A stretch of 7,917 bases of DNA from Bacteroidetes bacterium UBA7692. Its GTDB lineage: Bacteria; Bacteroidota; Bacteroidia; Chitinophagales; LD1. The notes under the pieces were generated by a model. That model was not told the DNA's origin, did not search any database, and worked only from the letters and a program-made list of their open reading frames with translations. Shown here piece after piece: positions 1-6,381 of the stretch. Position numbers and translations under genes: made by a program. The first letter of the stretch is position 1. Every line of letters begins with the position of its first letter. The stretch is from NCBI GenBank assembly GCA_002482725.1, contig DLGO01000072.1:5544-13460 (forward strand), in the 5' to 3' direction.

Positions 1-20
1 GGAAGATTGTTTTCCAACTA

Positions 21-108
21 TCGGCCCCCTCTGGCGCAATGCTTTAGCGCAGCGGTGCTTGTGCCTGCACTGGCGACCAACTTCTCCACCACAGAAAAAC
101 TGCGGTAC
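21..108. repeat. Long repeat module R1, copy 1
   Basis: This stretch of about 88 bp recurs at 694-782 with only scattered differences. Both copies share CTGGCGCAATGCTTTAGCGC, then AGCGCAGCGGTGCTTGTG, then a CCACCACAGAAAA-type stretch, and both end in TGCGGTACT. The second halves differ more than the first. No convincing protein lies here: open frames exist in several phases on both strands, their translations look like low-quality repeat products, and the same frames reappear in the second copy only because the DNA is duplicated. It looks like a dispersed intergenic element rather than a gene. Its function is unknown. Confidence 0.75.
46..62 (+). repeat. GC-rich 17-bp core repeat, copy 1 of 3
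   Basis: AGCGCAGCGGTGCTTGT occurs at 46-62 and 719-735 inside the R1 copies. It occurs once more at 267-283 with a single change (T to C at position 11), in a place where the rest of R1 is absent. The core is therefore an independent unit smaller than R1. Confidence 0.75.
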
Positions 109-256
109 TGTTCGCATCAGAGGCTGCGGTACTTTTCAATCTACTCACAGACCCTGTTACACCTTCAATACCAGCCACTTCCAACACATTTCGCTGCGGT
201 ATTTTCTGCGGTACTTTCCAACTGCCTACCATCGTAAACTTGCGGTAGTTTAGCCC

Positions 257-285
257 AAACAAGCGGAGCGCAGCGGCGCTTGTTT
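257..285. repeat. Perfect 9-bp inverted repeat, hairpin-forming
   Basis: AAACAAGCG at 257-265 is exactly complementary to CGCTTGTTT at 277-285, with an 11-nt GC-rich loop. The stem is bounded by an A run on one side and a T run on the other, so the transcript from either strand would end in a short U run, like a bidirectional intrinsic terminator. Because no gene ends nearby it may instead be part of the repeat family: the loop and right arm contain the 17-bp core repeat at 267-283. Confidence 0.55.
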
Positions 286-340
286 CAACTAACCACCCTG
301 TGGTCGTGTGTTATCACCGACCACTCAACTCAATGGAATC

Positions 341-422
341 CTGCTTCCCGCTCTTTTTCTGCGGTACTTCCGGCTGTCAGAAATCCGTGTCTTTCCGTGC
401 AATCCGCGTAATCCGTGATCCC
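341..422. repeat. Long repeat module R2, copy 1
   Basis: This module of about 80 bp runs from a CCCGCTCTTTTTC lead through TGCGGTACTTCCGGCTGTC to a series of near-tandem ATCCGTG-like sub-repeats of roughly 10-bp period, ending in GTGATCCC. It recurs at 794-871. The sub-repeats (AATCCGTG, TTTCCGTG, AATCCGCG, AATCCGTG) suggest growth by slippage or a recognition array. No coding function is apparent. Confidence 0.75.
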
Positions 423-693
423 TGTTGCGGTAGTTTCACCTCAATCCCATTGCGGTATTTTCCTCCTTAAAAACCAATCCCACCAACACTTTCACCCTCA
501 TTCCCACAACCAAAACTTGCGGTACTTTGGCTGTTTCCACTATGTACGGGCAACCTTTACGGTTGCCCTCAATATCGGGCAGAGGTAAACCCTGCCCCTA
601 CAAATACACCTACCCCAAAAAAATGGCGGTGAGTGGCGGTGGTTGGCGGAAAACCCGTTTTTTACATGCTCCTCAACCGTATCTGCGGTACTT

Positions 694-782
694 TCGGCTC
701 CCCCTGGCGCAATGCTTTAGCGCAGCGGTGCTTGTGCCTGCACTGGCGGCCAATCATCCCACCACAGAAAACCTGCGGTACT
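694..782. repeat. Long repeat module R1, copy 2
   Basis: Second copy of the module seen at 21-108, in the same orientation and about 670 bp away. The block from CTGGCGC (704) through the GTGCCTGCACTGGCG stretch matches copy 1 almost perfectly. The later part (about 748-770) has diverged by substitutions before re-joining at the CCACCACAGAAAA and TGCGGTACT segments. In this copy the module is also preceded directly by a TGCGGTACTTTCGG unit (684), so the short motif brackets it on both sides. Confidence 0.75.
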
Positions 783-793
783 TTCGTATCCGT

Positions 794-871
794 CTGCCCG
801 CTCTTTTCTGCGGTACTTCCGGCTGTCAGAAATCCGTGTATTTCCGTGCAATCCGTGCAATCAGTGATCCC
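794..871. repeat. Long repeat module R2, copy 2
   Basis: Second copy of the module at 341-422, same orientation. It differs by a 3-base shortening of the pyrimidine lead, a shorter T run before TGCGG, and a few substitutions in the ATCCGTG sub-repeats. R1 and R2 therefore occur in the order R1-R2 twice (21-422 and 694-871), but the spacing between them is much shorter in the second set. This is either an old tandem duplication with decay or repeated independent insertions. Confidence 0.75.
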
Positions 872-1044
872 ATGCTAAGGTAATTCCCAAACCCCTCACG
901 ACTCTAGCAAGAAAGGCGGCAAAATGCACAAACCCCCATAACCCCATTGATAATGAACAGGGAAAGGGGGTATAGAAAAGATGTTAAGGGAAGATTTGTG
1001 AAGGCAAACTGAGGGGCAATTAAGGAGGTGCCACAGCACATCCT
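872..1044. other. Intergenic stretch without recognised gene
   Basis: The repeats stop at about 871. I see no credible coding region in the following 170 bp. A weak inverted repeat is present: ACCCCC at 932-937 against GGGGGT at 966-971, with a smaller CATT/AATG pair at 945-955 nested inside. It lacks a T run and I do not call it a terminator. Confidence 0.5.
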
Positions 1045-1065
1045 GAGCACCCATCCGGGGTGCTC
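1045..1065 (-). terminator. Hairpin just after the small hypothetical gene
   Basis: GAGCACCC (1045-1052) pairs perfectly with GGGTGCTC (1058-1065) across a 5-nt loop, giving a stable GC-rich 8-bp stem that starts 1 nt beyond the stop codon of the minus-strand gene at 1067-1369. The position fits a transcription terminator or an RNA 3'-end-protecting hairpin for that gene. On the minus strand the sequence after the stem lacks a clear U run, so intrinsic termination is not assured. Confidence 0.5.
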
Positions 1066-1066
1066 C

Positions 1067-1369
1067 CTAGTTAGCCGGAGTGAAAAACACCCCTGTATAA
1101 TAATACACCTCCTCTTTTATAAAGAACAGCTTGGTGCGTGGCACCAGCTCCGTTTCCAGGAACATATAATTCAGGTCCGCAGTCTTGTGGCCATTCCTTA
1201 TCTCGCCTTGATGGTTGCTGGCAAACAGCTCTGCCTCACCAATGCTCTGAAAGCCTGCAATAAAAGTCCCCAGCGAAGCAGCCGGCAGTTTCTTTTCGTT
1301 GTCCGTAACCTTATAGGCAGTGCATTGCAACTGCCTGGCGGCAGCCATTATATCATTGATAGTCGACAT
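1067..1369 (-). CDS. Hypothetical protein, 100 aa
   Basis: I do not recognise this protein. It is a small, soluble-looking product with no signal peptide, membrane segment or metal-binding motif. It begins MSTINDIMAAARQL with an amphipathic helix-like stretch, has a mixed polar centre and ends in a beta-rich aromatic segment (EEVYYYTGVFF, about residues 85-95). The start is the first ATG after an in-frame TAA four codons upstream, so it cannot be extended. An AGGAGG-like run (1392-1398) lies about 22 nt upstream, too far to act as a normal ribosome site. A hairpin directly follows the stop codon, which supports a real transcription unit. An overlapping plus-strand open frame (1028-1432) has a less protein-like composition and was judged its shadow. 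Base composition is between that of the flank and the island. Confidence that it is a gene is moderate. Confidence 0.6.
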   Translation of the reverse strand: MSTINDIMAAARQLQCTAYKVTDNEKKLPAASLGTFIAGFQSIGEAELFASNHQGEIRNGHKTADLNYMFLETELVPRTKLFFIKEEVYYYTGVFFTPAN

Positions 1370-1740
1370 GTTATTGATTTATGTAAGGTTGCCCTCCTGT
1401 GTGTGAATGTCAGTGAAGGTAGTCTATTTTAAGGGTGAGTGAGGATTTAGTAAAAATGCAATTAATGCCGCTGCATGGTTTAGCCAAGTGGTCATTTTAA
1501 AACCTAATTGAAATAAGGATAAAAGATCCCAAAGCTATTAAGAGCAAAGTTCGATGGTAAATTAGCAGCTCACGACATTTTTCTGTATGCGGGATGACAA
1601 TGTTGTTACAGAAAATTGCTAGTATAGTCGATAATGATTTTATTGTTCCGAAAGAATATTACTTTTGATTTAATCCGAAATACTAATAATACATTGTGTG
1701 TGTAAATTAGTTTACAACTTTTTAAATTAAATTACTTTAA
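1370..1740. other. Intergenic region and probable left edge of the AT-rich island
   Basis: These 371 bp between the divergent hypothetical gene and gene A hold no credible coding sequence. Composition shifts from mixed to strongly AT-rich between about 1440 and 1550, which is where I would place the left boundary of the imported segment. I compared this part by eye with 6420-6500 and found no direct repeat that would mark target-site or attachment-site duplication. The only regulatory candidate is the promoter-like element at 1643-1667. Confidence 0.5.
1643..1667 (+). promoter_or_regulatory. Possible Bacteroidota-type promoter for genes A-B
   Basis: TACTTTTG at 1660-1667 is an exact match to the TAnnTTTG -7 element known for Bacteroidota. 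A TTG lies at 1643-1645, but only 14 nt away, shorter than the usual spacing of about 19-20, so the upstream half is poor. Transcription would start near 1674, giving a leader of about 67 nt before the ATG at 1741. The element is supported mainly by the exact -7 match and its position. Confidence 0.4.
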
Positions 1741-3366
1741 ATGAAATTGTCAAAGCATGATATTGGTGGAGAATTGCTGTCAATTCTTACTAAAGGAATG
1801 TATGGTGACCCAAAGGATGCTTTACGTGAATATGTCCAAAATGGAATCGATGCAGGCGGTAATGAGCTTTTTATAAGAATTCGATCTACAGATATATCCA
1901 TTATAGATAATGGAAACGGTATGGATGGTGCGAAAATGAGAGATGCAATTAGGGTTGGCATTTCAAATAAAAATCCTAAAAGAAGCGTAGGATTTATGGG
2001 TATAGGAATATATAGTGCATTCCATTTGTGTGATACTTTAACTATATATTCTAAGGTTAAAAATAAAAACCCCAATAGACTTTCTTTTGACTTTGGGTCA
2101 ATGCGAGCCATGTTGGATTCTCAAAAGGAGGCAAGAATTGTTTCAACAAGGATAAATCAACAAATTGATTTATTGACATTGCTCGAAAGGAATATTGAAT
2201 TTGTAGAACTTCAGGAGGAGGATTATCCCAAAATAGGGACTCGCGTAGAATTAAGCGGAATAGAAAATAACTTTTTTAAATCATTATCGAAGTTTGAAGA
2301 AGTTTCTGAATATCTTGAATCCGTAGTTCCTCTTCCTTTTTCGTCAGATTTTAGTTACGGGGATACTATTAGTAAGGCAATAGAGGCTATGTGTAAAAAA
2401 CATGATGCAGTTTATAAAACCATTAGTTTGACATTAGATATTAATGGTTTTGAAAAGCCATTATTTAGACCATATAAAGATCAAGATTTTAAACCTAAGA
2501 GATCATTGCCTCCTATTTTTCATGAAATGAAAAGCCATGAAGGCTTTTTGGGACTTGCTTGGGGATGCTTGAATGCTGATAGAGCTACTATCTCAAATGG
2601 AAAAGTAAGGGGATTTATAATTAAGAAACATGGCTTCACTATAGGAGAAAGAAAGGATCTTCTTCCTTATTTCGGTAGAGCAACTTATTTCAATAGATAT
2701 GTTGGAGAATTTATTGTAGTTCATCCAAAACTTTTACCAAATGGCCCACGAACTGATTTTGAATACTCATCATTAAGAACTACTTTCTATGCAGAAGTAA
2801 TTTCTGCAGCAGTAAAATTTAATAATTATGCTAATAATTACCAAGAAACAGAAAAAGCAGAAAAGGATTTAAGTGAGCTAATAGATTATTATAATGAGGT
2901 TAATAACCAACTTGGTTTTTTCGAGAAGAATGGAGATAAATTATTGGAATATCATAAGAATCTTACGGATCTATATGATGCCTTTAAGTCTAAGGTAGAA
3001 AAAGGTAGAATCATTGATAAAAACAAGAAGAGTATAGCTGATGAAATTTTATTGAAAACAAAAAAACTCATTTCTGAAGTAAGAGGGTTTATAGATATAA
3101 AAGAAGGTTCTAAAAAGACACCTAAGAAAACAAAAGAAAAAGCAGCTAGTTCTTATGTAAAACCTATTGTTAGTTCTACTTCAACTACGCCTAAAAATTT
3201 ACCTGATCTACTGATTATGACCGGAATTGAATTTTCACAGGAAGTAAGGTCTGTATTAGAGCTGATCGATGAAAAATTCTTACAAGGTAATTCTAAATCA
3301 AAGGAAGAGTATTTAAATCTTCTATTGGAATTAAGAAATGACATAGAATCTATATTCGAATCTTAA
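1741..3366 (+). CDS. GHKL/HSP90-like ATPase, 541 aa (gene A)
   Basis: An ATP-binding protein of the GHKL superfamily (gyrase, HSP90, histidine kinase, MutL), which uses ATP-driven dimer closure or conformational change. Residues 1-110 hold the ATP site: the N-box REYVQNGIDA (Glu30, Asn34, Asp37), the G1 box IDNGNGM (Asp56, Gly58, Gly60) and the G2 lid VGFMGIG (Gly84, Gly87, Gly89). The expected catalytic and Mg-binding residues are all present. Residues about 230-345 look like an HSP90/MORC-type middle domain, with GFIIKKHGFTIG (291-302) and NRYVGEFIVVHPKLLPNGPR (318-337) followed by TDFE. After about 370 the protein is helical and probably coiled coil, then has a Lys/Ser/Thr-rich linker (456-485) and a short C-terminal helical module. 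No kinase, topoisomerase or nuclease domain is seen. A TAA codon directly precedes the ATG, fixing the start. Gene B follows after 11 nt in the same orientation. Role unknown; a stress or phage-defence ATPase is inferred from context only. Confidence 0.9.
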   Translation: MKLSKHDIGGELLSILTKGMYGDPKDALREYVQNGIDAGGNELFIRIRSTDISIIDNGNGMDGAKMRDAIRVGISNKNPKRSVGFMGIGIYSAFHLCDTLTIYSKVKNKNPNRLSFDFGSMRAMLDSQKEARIVSTRINQQIDLLTLLERNIEFVELQEEDYPKIGTRVELSGIENNFFKSLSKFEEVSEYLESVVPLPFSSDFSYGDTISKAIEAMCKKHDAVYKTISLTLDINGFEKPLFRPYKDQDFKPKRSLPPIFHEMKSHEGFLGLAWGCLNADRATISNGKVRGFIIKKHGFTIGERKDLLPYFGRATYFNRYVGEFIVVHPKLLPNGPRTDFEYSSLRTTFYAEVISAAVKFNNYANNYQETEKAEKDLSELIDYYNEVNNQLGFFEKNGDKLLEYHKNLTDLYDAFKSKVEKGRIIDKNKKSIADEILLKTKKLISEVRGFIDIKEGSKKTPKKTKEKAASSYVKPIVSSTSTTPKNLPDLLIMTGIEFSQEVRSVLELIDEKFLQGNSKSKEEYLNLLLELRNDIESIFES

Positions 3367-3377
3367 CAAAGTGATTA

Positions 3378-4379
3378 ATGATAAAAGCGGCCTCTGGTTT
3401 TAACCCTCATTTGAGAAAGCAAGTTGTAAGATCATTGTGGTGTAAGCCGCATTTGAAAATCTTACATGAATTGGTCAAAAAGAAACTGATTTATATTGGA
3501 CTGCCAGATATACAGGCTCTTGACATAAAAGAATGGCTTGACTATATTGAAAAAGTTTTTGCGTTTCAATGTTCCATTTATAACGGGCAAACGATTGAAG
3601 TTAAAATTCTAGAAGAATATCTTAAAAAATTAGAACTTACCAATAAAATAAAGAGTAGCGTTGTTTATATCGGCTGGATGGAGGACATTGTTCTGGGTAA
3701 AATATCCGAGAATGGTTACCAATTTAACCAAAGTGATTTCTTCAAAATTTATAATTTGGACTTTTGTAATAATTTGAGAACTCCAAGAGAAATTTTCAAT
3801 TCCAAGGGTAAGCGAATAGAGGTAATACATAAACTAGATCTGATTGATAAATTATTAAAACATCAATCTGAGCAGGAAGATAAAGGGGCAAATTTCATAA
3901 TGTATTTAACAGTAAATGCTAATACATTTGAGTCAGATGATAACGCATCAATTAAAACTAAGGAAATTAGAAAGTATCTAAAGAAAATTGATGCTATTAG
4001 AAAGCCAGAAGTGAAAGCAATAAGACAAATTAAAGCTCATGGATTTTATCATATAGTTAGGTGTTTTAATGATAATGGTTTTCATGCTGAATTGTTACCA
4101 CCTGTATTTTATCATGGTTCGTTATATCCAAATAAGGAAAAATCTTTTAAGCCTGAACATCATAGAATGATGACTTTCACAATACTTGGAACTAAAATAA
4201 AGAAAGATGAATCATCTTTTGTGCAAGATGCTGAAGTGTTTTTAAATCAGCAGTTTATATTCGCTAATGATACATCAATTAGTTGTTATAACGATGCATA
4301 TATTAATGAGCAGGTTTATAATGCTGACGTTATCGAACTTCTTAAAAATTCTCATACCTACAATAATTTGTGGACTTAA
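3378..4379 (+). CDS. Uncharacterised partner protein of the GHKL ATPase, 333 aa (gene B)
   Basis: I do not recognise this family with certainty. The start follows an in-frame TGA two codons upstream and lies 11 nt after the stop of gene A, so A and B are almost certainly co-transcribed. The N-terminal 65 residues are helical and basic, with a YIGLPDIQALDIKEWLDYI segment (39-57). Residues 94-185 alternate beta-like strands and helices: VVYIGW (95-100), FFKIYNLDFCN (121-131) and ANFIMYLTVNA (171-181). This order resembles a Rossmann-like core, but no glycine-rich nucleotide or SAM loop is visible. The C-terminal third has AELLPPVFYHGSLYP (237-251) and HHRMMTFTILGTK (261-273). Five cysteines are scattered (22, 65, 130, 229, 303), with no zinc-finger pairs. 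There is no signal peptide or membrane segment. The stop codon abuts that of gene C. Possible roles are an effector or substrate-recognition partner of A, which is inference from pairing alone. Confidence 0.85.
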   Translation: MIKAASGFNPHLRKQVVRSLWCKPHLKILHELVKKKLIYIGLPDIQALDIKEWLDYIEKVFAFQCSIYNGQTIEVKILEEYLKKLELTNKIKSSVVYIGWMEDIVLGKISENGYQFNQSDFFKIYNLDFCNNLRTPREIFNSKGKRIEVIHKLDLIDKLLKHQSEQEDKGANFIMYLTVNANTFESDDNASIKTKEIRKYLKKIDAIRKPEVKAIRQIKAHGFYHIVRCFNDNGFHAELLPPVFYHGSLYPNKEKSFKPEHHRMMTFTILGTKIKKDESSFVQDAEVFLNQQFIFANDTSISCYNDAYINEQVYNADVIELLKNSHTYNNLWT

Positions 4380-6332
4380 TTAGTTGCGATATCTAATAGG
4401 TTGTCTTTTTGTACTATCAAAATCATGTGTTATTGTGAGATCTACAAAAATGTCTTTACGTATCAGTTTATTGAACTTGCTCCGTAATTTTTTTACTTGT
4501 TTATCTATTATGGCTTTATCATCTTTAGTAAAAACATAATGGCTTAGCAATCGAAGGATTTTTGGGTTGGTAGTAAGTTCATTTATATTGCTAAATATAC
4601 TGTCTTTAATAATTTCGCGGGCGTACACTAATTCAAGTTCATCTAAATCATTTAAGTCATTGCGCCATTGGTCAACCATTCCATTATTTATAAAATACAG
4701 GCGATTGATAATATAGGTTTCAGGCATCCAAAGTAGTTCCATAAATTCATTTATATCTCTTCCAAAGGCCATTTCAAAAAAATCGAAGCCTGGTGCGACT
4801 ATTCCTTTTGTTGCATTTAAGATACTCTGTATTGCCCTGATAAACTTGCGGTTCCATTTACTTCCAATGTATTTGCGATGTTTGGCCTCTTCTCCAAAAA
4901 GTGGTATGTACTTCATTGGAAAACTAAAGATTTTGATGTTTAACCTTTTACCCAAGTCTACATTTATTCGTAACCTCTCATAAAAATCTTCCGGTTTGTC
5001 ATGGAAATTATAAAGAATATAATTTGATAGGTTATCTATACCATATTTAGCTGCAAGTTCAACAGCATTTATATAAACCTGTTTTATCCCAATATTGTCA
5101 AACGCAATTCTCAGGGGCCTAATGGGAATTTCACTCATTAATCTCATATTCTCATCTGTAACATAACGGGCATCAGTACCTTGATTGAAATCTACGTAAC
5201 GAGTAAGTTTCTTTTTTGGCCGAGCTTTTTCGTAATAGTCCTTAATCTCTCTATGTATTTTAATTACATCTGCTTTTTTAATGTTTGGCTTATCTAAATT
5301 ATAGGTATTTAATAATTGCTTATATTCAATTAGAGCATCACCTTTTAATTTTTCTTCTAAAGATAAAATGTAAGAAACTGCCTTAGGAAGATATGCCTTA
5401 TCGTTATAAGATTCTTTAAGGTTTTTAATTGCAATATCTAGCTGGTTTGGCTCATTATAATATGAACTGCGGTCAAACCCCATATCCTTAATTTCCTGAA
5501 TAATTTCCGCAAACCTTGGGGATGCCAATACGTTATTGTCCATCAAGAGGAGATTGCGCTGCTCACCGAATTTATCGTTGACATGCTTGAATTTATCAAT
5601 AGTCTCGATTTTATCTTTATAGGTTGGTTCTAATTTGGGAACAGAGCAGAATGCGCACTTTCTTGTGCATCCTTTTGTCATAAAAGTAAAGTAAGCACTG
5701 TTTGTAGGATATTTATAATCTATTTCATCAAGTATGGAATAGTCTAATGGTAGCTCATCAATTATAAGTTTATTACCTGCATCAAGTATGCCTGGTTTGT
5801 CCAATAACCCGGTTAATGGGGTAATTCCGGTCGTAGCTTTTATTTCTTCTTTTAATAATGTTGCCATTACCCCTCCTACATAAATATTTGAGGTGTCCGT
5901 CATTAACTCCTTAGTAAACTCGATTGTTTTTATTGTGATATCCCAATAAAAAGTAAATAAGGTAGAAACATAAATTCTATCCCACGTATCTTTAGGCAGG
6001 GTGATTGCACATTGTTTTAATGCTTCACTTACTTTTACTTTATATGTTTCATCAACATGAGATAATATAGATATTAATGGAGCCTTCCTTTTAGTGGCAA
6101 GATATTTTACTATTTCTTGTTCATGCTGCTGCCAATTATAATTTCGTACAATTCTAGATAGTTTTGAAAGGCAGTTTTTCAATTTTAGTTCAATTGCAAA
6201 GTCTTTTAGTTCTCCTTTGAAAAAAGAAACTTTATCACCAAGTTCCTTGTGATAAGTCGATATTTTCATCAACCCTATAGGTGGATATTTATTCTTATAG
6301 TTGGGCTCTATCAAAAGAATATTTCTAGGCAT
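4380..6332 (-). CDS. B12-binding-like radical SAM protein, 650 aa (gene C)
   Basis: A radical S-adenosylmethionine enzyme, which uses a [4Fe-4S] cluster to cleave SAM and start radical chemistry on an unknown substrate. The cluster motif is CTRKCAFC (Cys222, Cys226, Cys229). After it come SVPKLEP, MDNNVLASP (264-272), VDFNQGTDAR (380-389) and LRIAFDN (407-413), the usual landmarks of the core barrel. Residues 1-165 resemble a cobalamin-binding domain: LLIEPNY and YPPIGLMKI near the start and IYVGGVMATLL (150-160) near its end. The DxHxxG base-off motif is not visible, so cobalamin binding is uncertain. Between DNNVLASP and FNQG lies a long charged, helical insertion (about 288-376) that the core does not need. 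The C-terminal 200 residues are helical and unrecognised. No ATG lies upstream in frame before a stop, so the start is firm. It converges on gene B with no intergenic bases. Whether it works with A and B is unknown. Confidence 0.9.
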   Translation of the reverse strand: MPRNILLIEPNYKNKYPPIGLMKISTYHKELGDKVSFFKGELKDFAIELKLKNCLSKLSRIVRNYNWQQHEQEIVKYLATKRKAPLISILSHVDETYKVKVSEALKQCAITLPKDTWDRIYVSTLFTFYWDITIKTIEFTKELMTDTSNIYVGGVMATLLKEEIKATTGITPLTGLLDKPGILDAGNKLIIDELPLDYSILDEIDYKYPTNSAYFTFMTKGCTRKCAFCSVPKLEPTYKDKIETIDKFKHVNDKFGEQRNLLLMDNNVLASPRFAEIIQEIKDMGFDRSSYYNEPNQLDIAIKNLKESYNDKAYLPKAVSYILSLEEKLKGDALIEYKQLLNTYNLDKPNIKKADVIKIHREIKDYYEKARPKKKLTRYVDFNQGTDARYVTDENMRLMSEIPIRPLRIAFDNIGIKQVYINAVELAAKYGIDNLSNYILYNFHDKPEDFYERLRINVDLGKRLNIKIFSFPMKYIPLFGEEAKHRKYIGSKWNRKFIRAIQSILNATKGIVAPGFDFFEMAFGRDINEFMELLWMPETYIINRLYFINNGMVDQWRNDLNDLDELELVYAREIIKDSIFSNINELTTNPKILRLLSHYVFTKDDKAIIDKQVKKLRSKFNKLIRKDIFVDLTITHDFDSTKRQPIRYRN

Positions 6333-6351
6333 ATTGTGTTCAATTGGTGCA

Positions 6352-6381
6352 CAAATTAGATCATAAGAGATGAAATGTCAA
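6352..6381 (-). promoter_or_regulatory. Probable promoter of gene C
   Basis: On the minus strand TTG (6381-6379) is followed after 20 nt by TAATTTG (6358-6352), close to the Bacteroidota pattern TTG-N19/20-TAnnTTTG but with one base missing in the variable pair. Transcription would start about 7 nt further on, leaving a leader of roughly 13 nt before the ATG of the radical SAM gene. No Shine-Dalgarno site is present, as expected for this phylum. Confidence 0.45.

Larger units (their letters stand above)
101..820 (+). repeat. Interspersed TGCGGTA(C/T/G)TT motif, 12 copies
   Basis: Twelve same-strand copies begin at 101, 125, 195, 207, 241, 360, 426, 451, 518, 684, 774 and 809. TGCGGTA is invariant. 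The next base is C in eight copies, G at 241 and 426, and T at 195 and 451. It is followed by TT, and in most copies by T and then C or another pyrimidine. Spacing is irregular (12 to 166 bp), so this is not a CRISPR array or a simple tandem repeat. No copy is seen on the opposite strand in this stretch. Some copies lie inside modules R1 and R2, others stand alone. Function unknown; candidates are a protein-binding site or the residue of a family of small intergenic elements. Confidence 0.8.

Noticed and set aside
7..262. Overlapping short open frames of 60-76 codons on both strands in the left repeats
   Set aside because: Several phases are open at once, the translations are rich in Arg, Cys and aromatic residues, and the frames follow the duplicated DNA. 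They are non-coding repeat artefacts.
101..820. CRISPR array
   Set aside because: The repeated word is only about 10 bp, the spacing varies from 12 to 166 bp, and no cas gene is present.
527..883. Open frames of 118 and 81 codons on the plus strand
   Set aside because: They consist of translated copies of R1, R2 and the TGCGGTACTT motif, and there is no plausible protein composition.
932..971. ACCCCC/GGGGGT inverted repeat as a terminator
   Set aside because: The arms are only 6 bp, 28 nt apart, with no T run and no gene ending nearby.
1028..1432. 134-codon plus-strand open frame opposite the small hypothetical gene
   Set aside because: It overlaps the more protein-like minus-strand gene and has no promoter-like element; it also runs through the hairpin at 1045-1065.
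1737..2111. 124-codon minus-strand open frame inside gene A
   Set aside because: It is a shadow of the GHKL domain, whose motifs lie on the plus strand.
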